From JAICJR01 sp963848495 (GTDB taxonomy: Bacteria > Actinomycetota > Thermoleophilia > Solirubrobacterales > Thermoleophilaceae), in assembly GCA_963848495.1 (NCBI GenBank), contig CAWKDV010000004.1, positions 1,240,001-1,304,000 of the forward strand: a stretch of 64,000 nucleotides of DNA. The letters are read 5' to 3'. The notes below the pieces were generated by a model that searched no databases, was not told where the DNA came from, and saw only the letters and a list, made by a program, of their open reading frames with translations. Position numbers and translations under genes: made by a program. Positions within the stretch are counted from its first letter, which is position 1; each line of letters starts with the position of its first letter. Positions 43,737 through 52,066 of the stretch are shown here, one piece after another.

Positions 43737-44838
43737 CCTCCGGAAGGTACTCGTCGAGGAACACCCGGGCGACGAGCTCCTGGCGTGACGCCACGCCGAG
43801 CTTCTCGAACAGGCTCTTGATGTGATCCTGGACCGTGTGCGGCGATAGCACCAGCGCCTCGGCGATCTCCGGATTGCTCAGGCCGCGCGCGAGCAGCGTG
43901 GCAACCTCGCGCTCGCGCGCGGTGGCGCCGTGTGCCTCCAGGCGCACGGTTGCGGACTGCGGTCCGGACGCGCGCTCGATCACGATCGCCACGCGGCCGT
44001 CGGCGGCGGCCCCGGGGAGCGACGCGTGAAGGGTGATCCAGCCGTCGCCGCTCGGAACGGTGACGACGTTGGAATCCGCTGCCGCCCGGGCAGCGGCGCC
44101 GCGGACGAACGTGGCGAGCGCCACCACGGGCGACGGCAGCGACTCCCTGCCGATCCCGGTCTCGCCGCGGAGCGCGTCGAGCAGCTCGCAGGCGGGCGGG
44201 GTGATGAGCTCGACGCCGTCGTCCGGGCCGAGCACCACCAGGCCAGGAGCCTCCACCCCGCTCACGCGCCGCGCGGCGTCGAAGCGCAGCGAGGCCCGGA
44301 TGCCATGGGCGATCGCACCGCCCACCGCCGCGAGGGCGTCGGCGTCGCGCTGCTGGAAGGCGCCGCTCTGCCGATGGCGGGCGACGTGCACCGCTCCCCA
44401 CACGCGCCCGCGGATCACGAACGCAGCCCGCAGCTCGTGCGGTATTCCCGACGGCTCCAGGAGGTCGCGGTAGCGCGCGCTCCGCTCCGGCCGGCCGCGC
44501 GTCGTGTGCTCGAGGATCCCGACCGGCACGCGCTTCGACGCGAGGCCGGCGAAGGTGTTCACGTCGGGGATCAGGTATTCGCTCCGCACCAGCAGCTCGC
44601 CTGCGGCGGACACCGTCTCCGACGTGTAGACCCCACGCTCGATCAGCTCCGCCGGAGCGTCGCTCGTCAGCAGGCGCGTGTGCGGATCGAGCGTGTGCCA
44701 GCAGGTTGCGTCGTTGTCGATCACCCTCCTGAGGCGCGGGGCGAGCTCGGCGAAGAAGTCGTCACGGGCCAGCCCGCGAGCAGACAGGACTGCGATCTCT
44801 TCCTGGAGTCGGGGAACCGACCAGCGCTCCGCGGCCAT
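43684..44838 (-). CDS. LuxR-type regulator with GAF-like sensor
   Basis: A 384-residue protein starting at ATG 44838; the longer frame upstream runs under the divergent cupin gene and is rejected. Residues about 30-180 form a GAF-like domain (TCWHTLDPHTRLLTSDAP; AAFVIRGRVWGAVHVARH). The C-terminal helix-turn-helix is complete: TAREREVATLLARGLSNPEI, then VLSPHTVQDHIKSLFEKLGV. Such one-component regulators bind a small ligand or redox cofactor. It is divergent from the cupin gene at 44948, a possible target. Confidence 0.8.
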   Translation of the reverse strand: MAAERWSVPRLQEEIAVLSARGLARDDFFAELAPRLRRVIDNDATCWHTLDPHTRLLTSDAPAELIERGVYTSETVSAAGELLVRSEYLIPDVNTFAGLASKRVPVGILEHTTRGRPERSARYRDLLEPSGIPHELRAAFVIRGRVWGAVHVARHRQSGAFQQRDADALAAVGGAIAHGIRASLRFDAARRVSGVEAPGLVVLGPDDGVELITPPACELLDALRGETGIGRESLPSPVVALATFVRGAAARAAADSNVVTVPSGDGWITLHASLPGAAADGRVAIVIERASGPQSATVRLEAHGATAREREVATLLARGLSNPEIAEALVLSPHTVQDHIKSLFEKLGVASRQELVARVFLDEYLPEVVRQTPLTSRGRFDRPV

Positions 44839-44947
44839 CTCCTGATTATGGGACGCGAGAAAGATCCCCGCACGCGAGGGATGGTCATGCGCTCCGGCGG
44901 CCGCGAAGCTCAGCTCCGTTGTCCACCCGATGCGGAGGAGCAGGCAG

Positions 44948-45454
44948 ATGACCCACACAGAGCAGGCCGCAGCCCCGATCGCCCTTCGACCCGGCGAGGG
45001 CGACGCCCGCTGGTTCTTCGGCGGGCTGACGACGATCAAGTCGTCGGCCGAGGAGACCGGTGGCCGAGTGGCGGTCACTGAGAACCTCGCGCCGCGCGGC
45101 TCGGGGTCCCCCCTGCACGTCCATCGCCGCGAAGACGAGTGGTTCTACGTGGTCGAGGGCGAGCTGACGTTCTGGGTCGGCGGCGAGGTGATCGAAGCCC
45201 CGGCGGGATCCTTCGTCTACGGGCCGCGGGACATCCCGCACACGTTCGTCGTCAGCTCCGAGCAGGCGCGCTTCCTCCTCGTCGTCGAGCCGGGCGGCTT
45301 CGACGGGTTCGTGCGCGCGCTGGGCGAGCCGGCCCCGCGTCTCGAGATCCCGCCGCCCGCCGACCCGCCCGGGCCTGAGGCCATGGAGGCCATCGTCCGG
45401 GCGGCCGGCGAGTACGGCGTGGAGATCATCGGTCCGCCGGGGATCCCAGGGTGA
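44948..45454 (+). CDS. Cupin-domain protein
   Basis: A 168-residue protein; ATG 44948 follows GGAGGAG by six bases. The cupin motifs are PLHVHRREDEWFYVVEGELT (metal His-x-His and Glu) and FVYGPRDIPHTFVV (third His). It probably binds one metal ion; enzyme or sensor role is unknown. It converges with and overlaps a paralogous cupin gene by 29 bases and is divergent from the LuxR-type regulator. Confidence 0.85.
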   Translation: MTHTEQAAAPIALRPGEGDARWFFGGLTTIKSSAEETGGRVAVTENLAPRGSGSPLHVHRREDEWFYVVEGELTFWVGGEVIEAPAGSFVYGPRDIPHTFVVSSEQARFLLVVEPGGFDGFVRALGEPAPRLEIPPPADPPGPEAMEAIVRAAGEYGVEIIGPPGIPG

Positions 45455-45935
45455 GCCCGTAGGTTTCGAGCAGGGTCGGGATGCTGGCGAAGTCGAGCTC
45501 CAGCCCGTAGCGGCCGGCGATCTCCGCGATCCGCTCGAGGTCCGGCGGGCCGGCCGGCAGACCGGCGAGCTCCTGGAAGTAGCCCTCGAAGCCGCCCGGC
45601 GAGACGAACTCGAGCAGTCGCGCCGGCTCGTCGCCGGCGTTCCAGAACGTGTGCCACTGGCCGCGCGGCTTGAAGATCAGGTCTCCGGGCTCGCCGTATA
45701 CGACCTCGTCGCCGAGCAGCGCGCCCACGCGGCCCTCGAGCACGTAGCTGTACTCGTCCTCGCGCGAGTGCCGGTGGAGCGGCGCCGCCAGGGCACGCGG
45801 CGCCATCGGGTGCTCGACCAGCGCGAAGCCGCCGCCCGACTCCTCCGCGCTGACCATGAAGCGCACGCCGATCGCGCCGAGCTGTCCAGACCTGCCGTCA
45901 GCCGGACCGAGCACCTTCGCCTGTGTCGATTTCAC
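45426..45935 (-). CDS. Cupin-domain protein, paralogue of its neighbour
   Basis: A 169-residue protein starting at GTG 45935. Motifs are APLHRHSREDEYSYVLEGRV and IFKPRGQWHTFWNAGDE, then SPGGFEGYFQELAGL, which corresponds to PGGFDGFVRALGE in the plus-strand cupin. Both proteins thus come from one family in opposite orientation with overlapping 3' ends. Function unknown. Confidence 0.85.
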   Translation of the reverse strand: MKSTQAKVLGPADGRSGQLGAIGVRFMVSAEESGGGFALVEHPMAPRALAAPLHRHSREDEYSYVLEGRVGALLGDEVVYGEPGDLIFKPRGQWHTFWNAGDEPARLLEFVSPGGFEGYFQELAGLPAGPPDLERIAEIAGRYGLELDFASIPTLLETYGLTLGSPADR

Positions 45936-46019
45936 GTGAGCCGTCCTTTCTCAAAGATGCTGTTCGTCGAATATGACGTTCCACGTCTCCGAGCCGATGA
46001 CGTGGCAAACTCGGCGCCG

Positions 46020-47042
46020 ATGGCCGAGCCCGCGCGGATCCTGACCTGCCTGGTCGGCTCGTACGCACAGCCGGACTGGCTGATCGACCGGGAGAAGCTG
46101 CGGGGCAGGTTCCCTCCGCGAGTGCGCGCGCGCGAGCTCTGGCGGATCGATCCCGCCTATCTCGAGGAGGCGCAGGACGACGCCACCCGCCTGGCCATCG
46201 CCGACCAGGAGCGCGCCGGGCTCGACATCGTCACGGACGGGGAGATGCGGCGCGAGAGCTACTCGAACCGCTTCGCCACGGCGCTCGAGGGCGTGGACAT
46301 CGACAACCCCGGCAGCGCGCTCGACCGCAGCGGGCATCCCAACCCAGTCCCGCGCGTGGTGGGCCCGGTCGCGCGCCGACACCCGGTGCAGGTGCGCGAC
46401 CTCGAGTTCCTGCAGGCCCACACCAGCCGAAGGACGAAGATGACCGTGCCCGGCCCATTCACGATGTCGCAGCAGGCGCAGGACGATCACTACGGCGACC
46501 CCCGTGAGCTGGGGATGGCCTACGCCGACGCCGTGCGCGAGGAGATCGTGGACCTGCTCGCGGCCGGCGCCGACATCGTCCAGGTCGACGAGCCCTACAT
46601 GCAGGCGCGGCCCGAGCCCGCGCGCGAGTACGGGCTCGACGTGCTGCGGCGCGCCACCGACGGGATCGACGGCACGCTCGGGGTGCACATCTGCTTCGGC
46701 TACGCCGCGATCATCCACGAGCGGCCGAGCGGCTACTCCTTCCTGCCCGAGCTGGCCGCCACCGAGTGCGACCAGGTGAGCATCGAGACAGCGCAGTCGG
46801 GCCTCGACCTCTCCGTGCTCGACTCGCTGCCCGGCAAGACGATCGTGCTCGGCGTGCTGGACCTCTCAACCGACGAGGTTGAGACGCCGGAGACGGTTGC
46901 CGAGCGGATCAGCCGCGCCTTCCCCCACGGAGGCCGCGAGCGCCTGATCGCGGCGCCCGACTGCGGCATGAAGTACCTGCCGCGCGACGCTGCCTTCGGC
47001 AAGCTCGAGTCGCTGGTGGCCGGCGCGCGACTGGCGAGCTAA
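46020..47042 (+). CDS. MetE C-terminal-like (cobalamin-independent methionine synthase) family protein
   Basis: A 340-residue protein starting at ATG 46020. It opens with ILTCLVGSYAQPDWLID and has DIVTDGEMRRESYSNRFA near 75 and DIVQVDEPYMQ near 190. Zinc/thiol ligands of MetE are kept: GVHICFGYA (His, Cys), QVSIETAQSG (Glu) and APDCGMKYLPR (Cys). It lacks the N-terminal half of MetE, as in the archaeal and short bacterial forms. It may transfer methyl groups to homocysteine from a non-folate donor, or act on another thiol. Confidence 0.85.
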   Translation: MAEPARILTCLVGSYAQPDWLIDREKLRGRFPPRVRARELWRIDPAYLEEAQDDATRLAIADQERAGLDIVTDGEMRRESYSNRFATALEGVDIDNPGSALDRSGHPNPVPRVVGPVARRHPVQVRDLEFLQAHTSRRTKMTVPGPFTMSQQAQDDHYGDPRELGMAYADAVREEIVDLLAAGADIVQVDEPYMQARPEPAREYGLDVLRRATDGIDGTLGVHICFGYAAIIHERPSGYSFLPELAATECDQVSIETAQSGLDLSVLDSLPGKTIVLGVLDLSTDEVETPETVAERISRAFPHGGRERLIAAPDCGMKYLPRDAAFGKLESLVAGARLAS

Positions 47043-47206
47043 CCGTTTGTTGCTCAGCCGTCACTCAGATGTGACATCCACGTCTTGTCCCGTAACGCGG
47101 CGACGGGCAATGTGCGCTGCATGGCCGGCAGACACAAGCCCGCTGACGTGACCAGTCTGGAGACGCAGTCAGAGCCGATCTGCGCAGGCACGTGCGCGCT
47201 GACAGG

Positions 47207-47220
47207 GTATGCTGGCATAC
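47207..47220. promoter_or_regulatory. Palindrome abutting the antitoxin start (GTATGC-TG-GCATAC)
   Basis: A perfect 6-bp inverted repeat with a 2-bp centre ends on the base before ATG 47221. Autorepression by an RHH antitoxin through such a site is standard for VapB-like proteins. It leaves no room for a ribosome site before ATG 47221, so the mRNA may be leaderless. Confidence 0.65.
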
Positions 47221-47448
47221 ATGCGACGCACGACCGTGAAGATTCCGGATGCTCTCGACGCGCGGCTTCGCCATGAAGCCCAACGCCGCGGCGTGACGAT
47301 CTCCGAGATCAGCCGCGAAGCTCTCGAGACCTACCTGGTCGGCTCTCCGGGCCGTCGCCGACTCGGTGCGGCGAAGGCCGGCCGCAGTGGCCGCACCGAC
47401 GTGTCGGAGCGGATCGAGGAGATCCTTGCGGCCGAGGTGAAGGGATAG
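47221..47448 (+). CDS. Ribbon-helix-helix antitoxin (VapB-like)
   Basis: A 75-residue protein (ATG 47221; ATG 47209 inside the palindrome is the alternative). The RHH DNA-binding part is RRTTVKIPDALDARLRHEAQ followed by GVTISEISREALETYL. The C-terminal 30 residues, ending SERIEEILAAEVKG, would wrap the toxin. It is directly followed by a PIN-domain gene, the standard antitoxin-first order. Confidence 0.85.
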   Translation: MRRTTVKIPDALDARLRHEAQRRGVTISEISREALETYLVGSPGRRRLGAAKAGRSGRTDVSERIEEILAAEVKG

Positions 47449-47861
47449 CGGGGATCCTGGTCGACGCCGGCCCGCTGTACGCATACGTCGACGCGGACGA
47501 CGCACATCACGACGAGTCGCTCGAGCTCCTACAGAGGCACATCGGGCCGCTCATCGTGCCCATCCTCGTGGTCACAGAGGTCACGCACCTGCTCGGCACT
47601 CGGCTCGGTACGGAGCCCGAGGTCCGCTTCCTGGGCGACCTAGCTGCCGGCGCCTTCGCGATCGAGCCCGTCCCTGCGGGTGACTGGCTGCGCATCGCGG
47701 AGCTGGTCGCCAACTATCGCGATCTGCCGTTGGGAACGGTCGATGCATCGATCGTCGCGGCGGCGGAGCGCATGGCGATCACGGATATCGCGACCGTCGA
47801 CCGTCGTCACTTCGGTGTGGTGCGGCCGGCGCACACCCAGGTCTTCAACCTCCTCCCGTAG
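47445..47861 (+). CDS. PIN-domain ribonuclease toxin (VapC-like) with a non-canonical start
   Basis: The frame encodes a complete PIN domain: ILVDAGPLYAYVDADD at the N-terminus, VVTEVTHLLGTRLG, LPLGTVDASIVAAAERM and ITDIATVDRRHF, giving all four acidic metal ligands. Yet there is no ATG, GTG or TTG before the first catalytic strand. The frame reads ATA-GCG-GGG-ATC-CTG; ATA at 47445 overlaps the antitoxin TAG exactly as ATGA junctions do elsewhere here, so a mutated ATG is plausible. CTG 47457 is another option. An internal ATG or GTG would remove the catalytic N-terminus. It may be weakly expressed or inactive. Confidence 0.75.
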   Translation: MAGILVDAGPLYAYVDADDAHHDESLELLQRHIGPLIVPILVVTEVTHLLGTRLGTEPEVRFLGDLAAGAFAIEPVPAGDWLRIAELVANYRDLPLGTVDASIVAAAERMAITDIATVDRRHFGVVRPAHTQVFNLLP

Positions 47862-47875
47862 CGACGGAGCGGCCC

Positions 47876-48571
47876 TCAACAGCAGTCGGCGTCGGCGGCA
47901 GCAACCGGGCCGCCGACACAGCAACCCTTGCCCCGCCACGCCTCGCGACCCTCGTGGACCGCCATGCCGGCAAGCCCGAGTGCGATGACCCCGTCGAGCC
48001 ACCAGGCGCCCACGGCTGCGTTGGCCGCGAGCCCGACCAGGACCGCCGCTCCCTGGGCGGCGCAGAGCAGGTTCTGCGTGCCCTCGCCGGCGGTTGCGCC
48101 AGACCCGAGCTGCTCGCCGAGGCGGCGCTTGGCGATGCCGAGGGCGGGCATCAGCACGACGCTCGACGCCGTGACGGCGATGCCGAGCGCCGAGGTCCCC
48201 GGGTGCTCGCCACCGGCGAGCGAACGCACGGCCTCGACCGCGATGTAGGGGGCGAGCAGGAAGAACGAGACTGCGACCGCACGCTCGGCGCGGCGCTCGG
48301 AGGTCTCAGAGTGGGTGCGGCTGCCGGTGAAGCGCCAGATGACGATCACGGCGGCGAGGCCCTCGATCGCGGAGCCAAGGCCCCAGCCGACGAGTGCGAT
48401 GCTCCCCGCGGTGGCTCCGGCGATGACGCCGAGCACCCCCTCCACGGTCATCCAGGCGAGGCTCAGCCAGGAGAGCAGGCGGGCGCGCCGGGCCGCGCGC
48501 AGCCAGCGCTCGTCTCGCCGTGGAGCGTGCTGCGGCGAGGGCGCCAGCGGCAGTGTGACCAGGTCGCTCAC
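47876..48571 (-). CDS. CDF-like cation-transporter family membrane protein
   Basis: A 231-residue protein starting at GTG 48571 (GTGA overlap with the upstream reductase). About five to six helices are seen; MTVEGVLGVIAGATAGSIAL followed by GWGLGSAIEGLAAVIVIWR matches the membrane domain of CDF-related proteins, where the usual metal-binding His/Asp residues are mostly absent. The C-terminus is cysteine-rich (GKGCCVGG and DADCC), which may bind metal. Transport function is inferred from the fold. Confidence 0.75.
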   Translation of the reverse strand: MSDLVTLPLAPSPQHAPRRDERWLRAARRARLLSWLSLAWMTVEGVLGVIAGATAGSIALVGWGLGSAIEGLAAVIVIWRFTGSRTHSETSERRAERAVAVSFFLLAPYIAVEAVRSLAGGEHPGTSALGIAVTASSVVLMPALGIAKRRLGEQLGSGATAGEGTQNLLCAAQGAAVLVGLAANAAVGAWWLDGVIALGLAGMAVHEGREAWRGKGCCVGGPVAAADADCC

Positions 48572-49188
48572 GCCGCGATCACGACTCGCTCCGCCGCCTC
48601 TTCGCACCCGGCCTGGCGGTGCAACGTCTGATCCGCTTTGAAGCGGTCCGCGACGCGCACCACCTCTTCTCCCAGAGCGCGCAGCTGCTGGTCGATCAGC
48701 GCGTCCCCGGCCGCGCCGGAGGGATTGAAGATGCGGCCGGCGCCGGGAATCGGCACGACGTAGGGCACCGCCCAGCCGCGCAGCGAGCGGACGACGTACT
48801 CCATCGTGTTGATCGCCTGCAGCCCCTGCGTGCCGCCGGCCACGCTGATCAGGCCGATCACCTCGTCGTGCAGGTACGCCGGATCCCGCCCTCCGAGCTC
48901 GTGCAGCCAGTCGAGGGCGTTCTTGAACGAGCCGGAGATCGTGCCGTTGTACAGCGGGCTGCTCCAGAGCATCCCGTCGGCCTCGTACGACTCCTCGATC
49001 ATGCGCTGGACGTTCGCTCCGGGCTCGGTCAGGTCGGGCCGGAACATCGGCAGGTCGAGCGCGCGCAGGTCAAGCAGTGTCGTCGATGCACCCGCACCGG
49101 CCGCGCCCTCCAGGGCGATCCTGAGCGCCGACCGGCTGGTCGAGAACTCGGCGAGCGAACCACCCAGGCCGACGATCTTCAGAGCCAC
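48568..49188 (-). CDS. NADPH-dependent FMN reductase family protein
   Basis: A 206-residue flavodoxin-fold protein starting at GTG 49188. It opens with KIVGLGGSLAEFSTSRSAL and has LWSSPLYNGTISGSFKNALD near 80 and GLISVAGGTQGLQAINTM near 115, the FMN-binding loops of the SsuE/azoreductase-like family. It would reduce FMN or quinones with NADPH in the cytoplasm. It is coupled to the downstream membrane protein gene by a four-base overlap. Confidence 0.85.
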   Translation of the reverse strand: MALKIVGLGGSLAEFSTSRSALRIALEGAAGAGASTTLLDLRALDLPMFRPDLTEPGANVQRMIEESYEADGMLWSSPLYNGTISGSFKNALDWLHELGGRDPAYLHDEVIGLISVAGGTQGLQAINTMEYVVRSLRGWAVPYVVPIPGAGRIFNPSGAAGDALIDQQLRALGEEVVRVADRFKADQTLHRQAGCEEAAERVVIAA

Positions 49189-49209
49189 ACGTGAATCATC
49201 GCCGAAAGA

Positions 49210-49240
49210 GGCGAGAGCCCCCGGGCTGGGGGCTCTCGCC
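49210..49240 (-). terminator. Stem-loop after the secreted repeat-protein gene
   Basis: A 12-bp stem (GGCGAGAGCCCC/GGGGCTCTCGCC) with a short loop, located 24 bases past the stop of the minus-strand gene ending at 49264. A likely Rho-independent-type terminator although the T-tract is weak. Confidence 0.7.
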
Positions 49241-49263
49241 TGGTGGCCGGCGCTATCCGGGGA

Positions 49264-49965
49264 TCAGGGAAGCGCCGGCGGCCGGGACGACCCGCCAGGG
49301 AGGTACGGGTTCGTCGGCGGCGTGTAGGCGTAGGGCAGGCTGAACGGTGCGTGGAGCCAGACCAGGTCCACTCCCCAGGTCTCGTGACCGTCGATCAGGT
49401 AGGCCTGCTCGGTGGTGTTGTAGAGCTCGGTGAAGGACCCGCCGTTCGTACCGACGTTCGACTGGCCCGTGGCCACCTGCCACTCGAACCGCGGCGTCGA
49501 GGACCAGACCAGGTCGACGCCGAAGGTCTCGTTCCCGTCGGCGAGGTACTGGTGGCTGGCGGTGTTGTAGATCGCCACCCGCTCCGTGCCCGAGATCTGG
49601 CGTGACAGCGGGTTCACGTGCTGCCGGACGAACCGCCACTGTGCGCCGGGCCCCGCGAGCGGGTTGTTGGCGAGGTCCTGGTAGAGCGGCGTGTACCAGT
49701 TGAGGTCTACGCCCCAGGTCTGGTTGCCGTAGACGAGGTCCTGGCCCGTGTCCGCGTAGCTCACATGGTTGGTGGCATACGTGCGGACGATCCGGTTCCA
49801 GTCGGACAGTGTGTAGGTGCCGGTGTCGCTGGGCTGGCCGGCGCCACTCGAGCCCTGCATGGTCCGCCAGATCACCGGGTTGGTGGCGAACGCACTTGCG
49901 GGAACGGCGAGCGCACCGGCGGCCGCCAGGGCGACGATCGCGGTGCGCAGCTTGTTGGTGAGCAT
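49264..49965 (-). CDS. Secreted protein with three GVDL-W repeats
   Basis: A 233-residue exported protein (signal TAIVALAAAGALAVPASAFA). The mature part carries three copies of a motif: GNQTWGVDLNW, GNETFGVDLVW and GHETWGVDLVW, spaced 40-60 residues apart, and related aromatic-rich strands between them. The pattern suggests a small beta-propeller or beta-trefoil-like fold that may bind sugars or other ligands. No family recognised. Single gene with a terminator. Confidence 0.7.
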   Translation of the reverse strand: MLTNKLRTAIVALAAAGALAVPASAFATNPVIWRTMQGSSGAGQPSDTGTYTLSDWNRIVRTYATNHVSYADTGQDLVYGNQTWGVDLNWYTPLYQDLANNPLAGPGAQWRFVRQHVNPLSRQISGTERVAIYNTASHQYLADGNETFGVDLVWSSTPRFEWQVATGQSNVGTNGGSFTELYNTTEQAYLIDGHETWGVDLVWLHAPFSLPYAYTPPTNPYLPGGSSRPPALP

Positions 49966-50091
49966 CCTCTCTCCTTCTGAGACGGTCGGCTTCGTGTCGA
50001 CGATGTTCCCGTCGGCCCGCGCGCCCGCCTAGAGACCCGAGGGGTTGGATTTCCCCACCTGCGCCTTGACCCGTGCGGTTACCATCGGACA

Positions 50092-51684
50092 GTGAAACCC
50101 GCGCAAACCGTCATGGACGCACCGCCTTCGAACCAGGTCGAGCAGCCGATCCGCCTGGCCGAGGTGGTCGCCGCCCTCTCGATCGCCACCGACCTCGGTA
50201 CCGGGCAGCCGCTCGAGCACGCGCTGCGCACGGCCGTCCTCGCAGTCCGCCTCGGCGAGCTCGCCGGAGCCTCCCCTCAGGAGCTGGCCGACACCTACTA
50301 CGTCGCGCTGCTGCACGCCTCCGGGTGCACCTCGAACGGACACGAGGCGGCGCAGCTCTTCGGCGACGACATCGCGCACCGGGCCGCCTTCTACCTCGTC
50401 GACCCGACCAACCCCGCCGAGGTCCTCGACTTCTACCGGTCCAACGTCGGGCTCGGCCGGCCCGAAGAGATGCGCTCCAAGATGATCGAGGACGCGATCG
50501 CCAATGCCGCTCCCAGGGCGCGCGAGGCCTTCCAGACCATGTGCGAGGTCGCGCAGCGGTTCGCGCTCTGGCTCGGCCTCGGCCCCGGCGTCCAGGATCC
50601 GCTCGAGTACGTGTTCGCCCGCTGGGACGGACGCGGATTCCCGGCCGTCGCCGGCGAGGCGATCCCGCTCTCGATGCGTCTCCTGCACGTGGCGAGAGAC
50701 GCTTCGCTCTTCCTGACCGCCGCGGGCCCCGACGAAGCCTGCGCCGTCGTCGCGGGCCGATCCGGCGCTGCGTACGATCCGGAGCTCGCGGAGCTCGCCG
50801 TAGGGAACTTCGGCGACATCTTCGCCGAGTTCGACGAGACGGAGATCTGGGGTCTCGCGCTGGAAAGCGAGCCCGCGCCGCTGGAGTGGGTCGCGGGCGA
50901 TCGAATCGACGTCGCGTTCGAGGCCATCGCCGCGATCACGGGTCTCAAGTCGCCGTGGCTGCGGGAGCACCCTATGGGCGTGGCCGAGCTCGCGGAGGCC
51001 GCCGCCTGGCGTGTTGGCCTCCCACCCGAATCGGTCACGCTGCTGCGCCGCGCCGCACTCGCACACGATCTCGGCCGGGTGGGCGTCTCGAATGCCATCT
51101 GGGAGAAGCCCGGCGCCCTCGGGTTCGGCGAGTGGGAGCGCGTGCGGCTGCATCCGCACTACAGCGAGCGCGCCTTCGCCCAGTCACCGGCGCTCGTCCC
51201 GATCGGGATGCTGGCCGGCTCGCATCACGAGCGGCTCGACGGGTCCGGCTATCACCGTGGCAGCCGCGGAGCAGCGCTCGACCAGGGGGCACGCATCCTG
51301 GCCGCCGCGGACTGCTACAGCGCCATGCGCGAGGCCCGGCCGCACAGGGCGGCACTCGACGCCCCGGCGGCGGAGGCGGAGCTCCAGCGAGAGGCGAAGG
51401 AGGGACGGCTCGACGCCGACGCCGTCGATGCGGTGCTCAGCGCGGCCGGTCACCGGGTCGCCAAGCAGCCGCGGGAGCTGCCGGCAGGCCTGACGCCACG
51501 CGAGCTGGAGGTGCTGCTCGCCCTCGCGCGCGGGCACTCGAATCAGGCGATCGGCGATGGCCTCGGCATCTCCGTCAGGACAGTCGGCCACCACATCCAG
51601 CACGTGTACGGCAAGGCCGGCGTCCGCACGCGGGCCGCGGCCACGCTCTGGGCCTTCGAGCAGGACCTCCTGCAGAGCGCATAG
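50092..51684 (+). CDS. HD-GYP domain protein with LuxR-type DNA-binding domain
   Basis: A 530-residue protein starting at GTG 50092 (ATG 50113 possible). An N-terminal HD-like half (EHALRTAVLAVRLGELAG; YYVALLHASGCTSNGHEA) looks degenerate. The second half has a good HD-GYP core: RRAALAHDLGRVGVSNAIW, RLHPHYSERAF and GSHHERLDGSGYHRG. The C-terminal helix-turn-helix reads LTPRELEVLLALARGHSNQA then GISVRTVGHHIQHVYGKAGV. HD-GYP domains hydrolyse c-di-GMP; fused to LuxR DNA-binding they act as regulators. Its product may thus couple a nucleotide signal to transcription of the genes just downstream. Confidence 0.85.
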   Translation: MKPAQTVMDAPPSNQVEQPIRLAEVVAALSIATDLGTGQPLEHALRTAVLAVRLGELAGASPQELADTYYVALLHASGCTSNGHEAAQLFGDDIAHRAAFYLVDPTNPAEVLDFYRSNVGLGRPEEMRSKMIEDAIANAAPRAREAFQTMCEVAQRFALWLGLGPGVQDPLEYVFARWDGRGFPAVAGEAIPLSMRLLHVARDASLFLTAAGPDEACAVVAGRSGAAYDPELAELAVGNFGDIFAEFDETEIWGLALESEPAPLEWVAGDRIDVAFEAIAAITGLKSPWLREHPMGVAELAEAAAWRVGLPPESVTLLRRAALAHDLGRVGVSNAIWEKPGALGFGEWERVRLHPHYSERAFAQSPALVPIGMLAGSHHERLDGSGYHRGSRGAALDQGARILAAADCYSAMREARPHRAALDAPAAEAELQREAKEGRLDADAVDAVLSAAGHRVAKQPRELPAGLTPRELEVLLALARGHSNQAIGDGLGISVRTVGHHIQHVYGKAGVRTRAAATLWAFEQDLLQSA

Positions 51685-51775
51685 GTAATTCAGCCGATGC
51701 GCGCCGCCTCGGGCGGCGCAGATACTCGCCTCCGACAGGCGCCGAGCAGCGGCGCCACCGACGAAGGAGGAAAAC

Positions 51776-52048
51776 ATGCTCCTGGCAACCACGACGGTCG
51801 AGGACTTCGACCGCTTCTCCGAGATCTTCTCGACGAAGGGCGCCGACAAGCGGCGCGAGCACGGATCCAAGGGTGCGCTCGTCTTCCGCGACCCCAACGA
51901 GGACGACCGCGTCTGGGTGATCTTCGACTGGGACGCCGAGGGCTTCCAGCGCTTCGCGTCCGATCCCGACGTCCCGCCGATCATGCAGGAAGCCGGCCAC
52001 AAGGGCAGGCCGCAGGTGGCCGCGCCCGGCGGGAACTACGACGCCTAG
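51776..52048 (+). CDS. Small hypothetical protein (ABM-like fold)
   Basis: A 90-residue protein with a strong AAGGAGG site before ATG 51776. The sequence MLLATTTVEDFDRFSEIFST, then ALVFRDPNEDDRVWVIFDWD and DPDVPPIMQEAG, fits the ferredoxin-like dimeric alpha/beta barrel of small monooxygenase/stress proteins. It lies 18 bases before the binding-protein gene and is probably co-expressed with it. Confidence 0.75.
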   Translation: MLLATTTVEDFDRFSEIFSTKGADKRREHGSKGALVFRDPNEDDRVWVIFDWDAEGFQRFASDPDVPPIMQEAGHKGRPQVAAPGGNYDA

Positions 52049-52066
52049 GTGAAGCGGAGGAACACA

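Noticed and set aside
47556..47861. Short PIN protein starting at ATG 47556
   Set aside because: It would lose the first catalytic aspartate and strand; the upstream codons clearly encode the PIN N-terminus.
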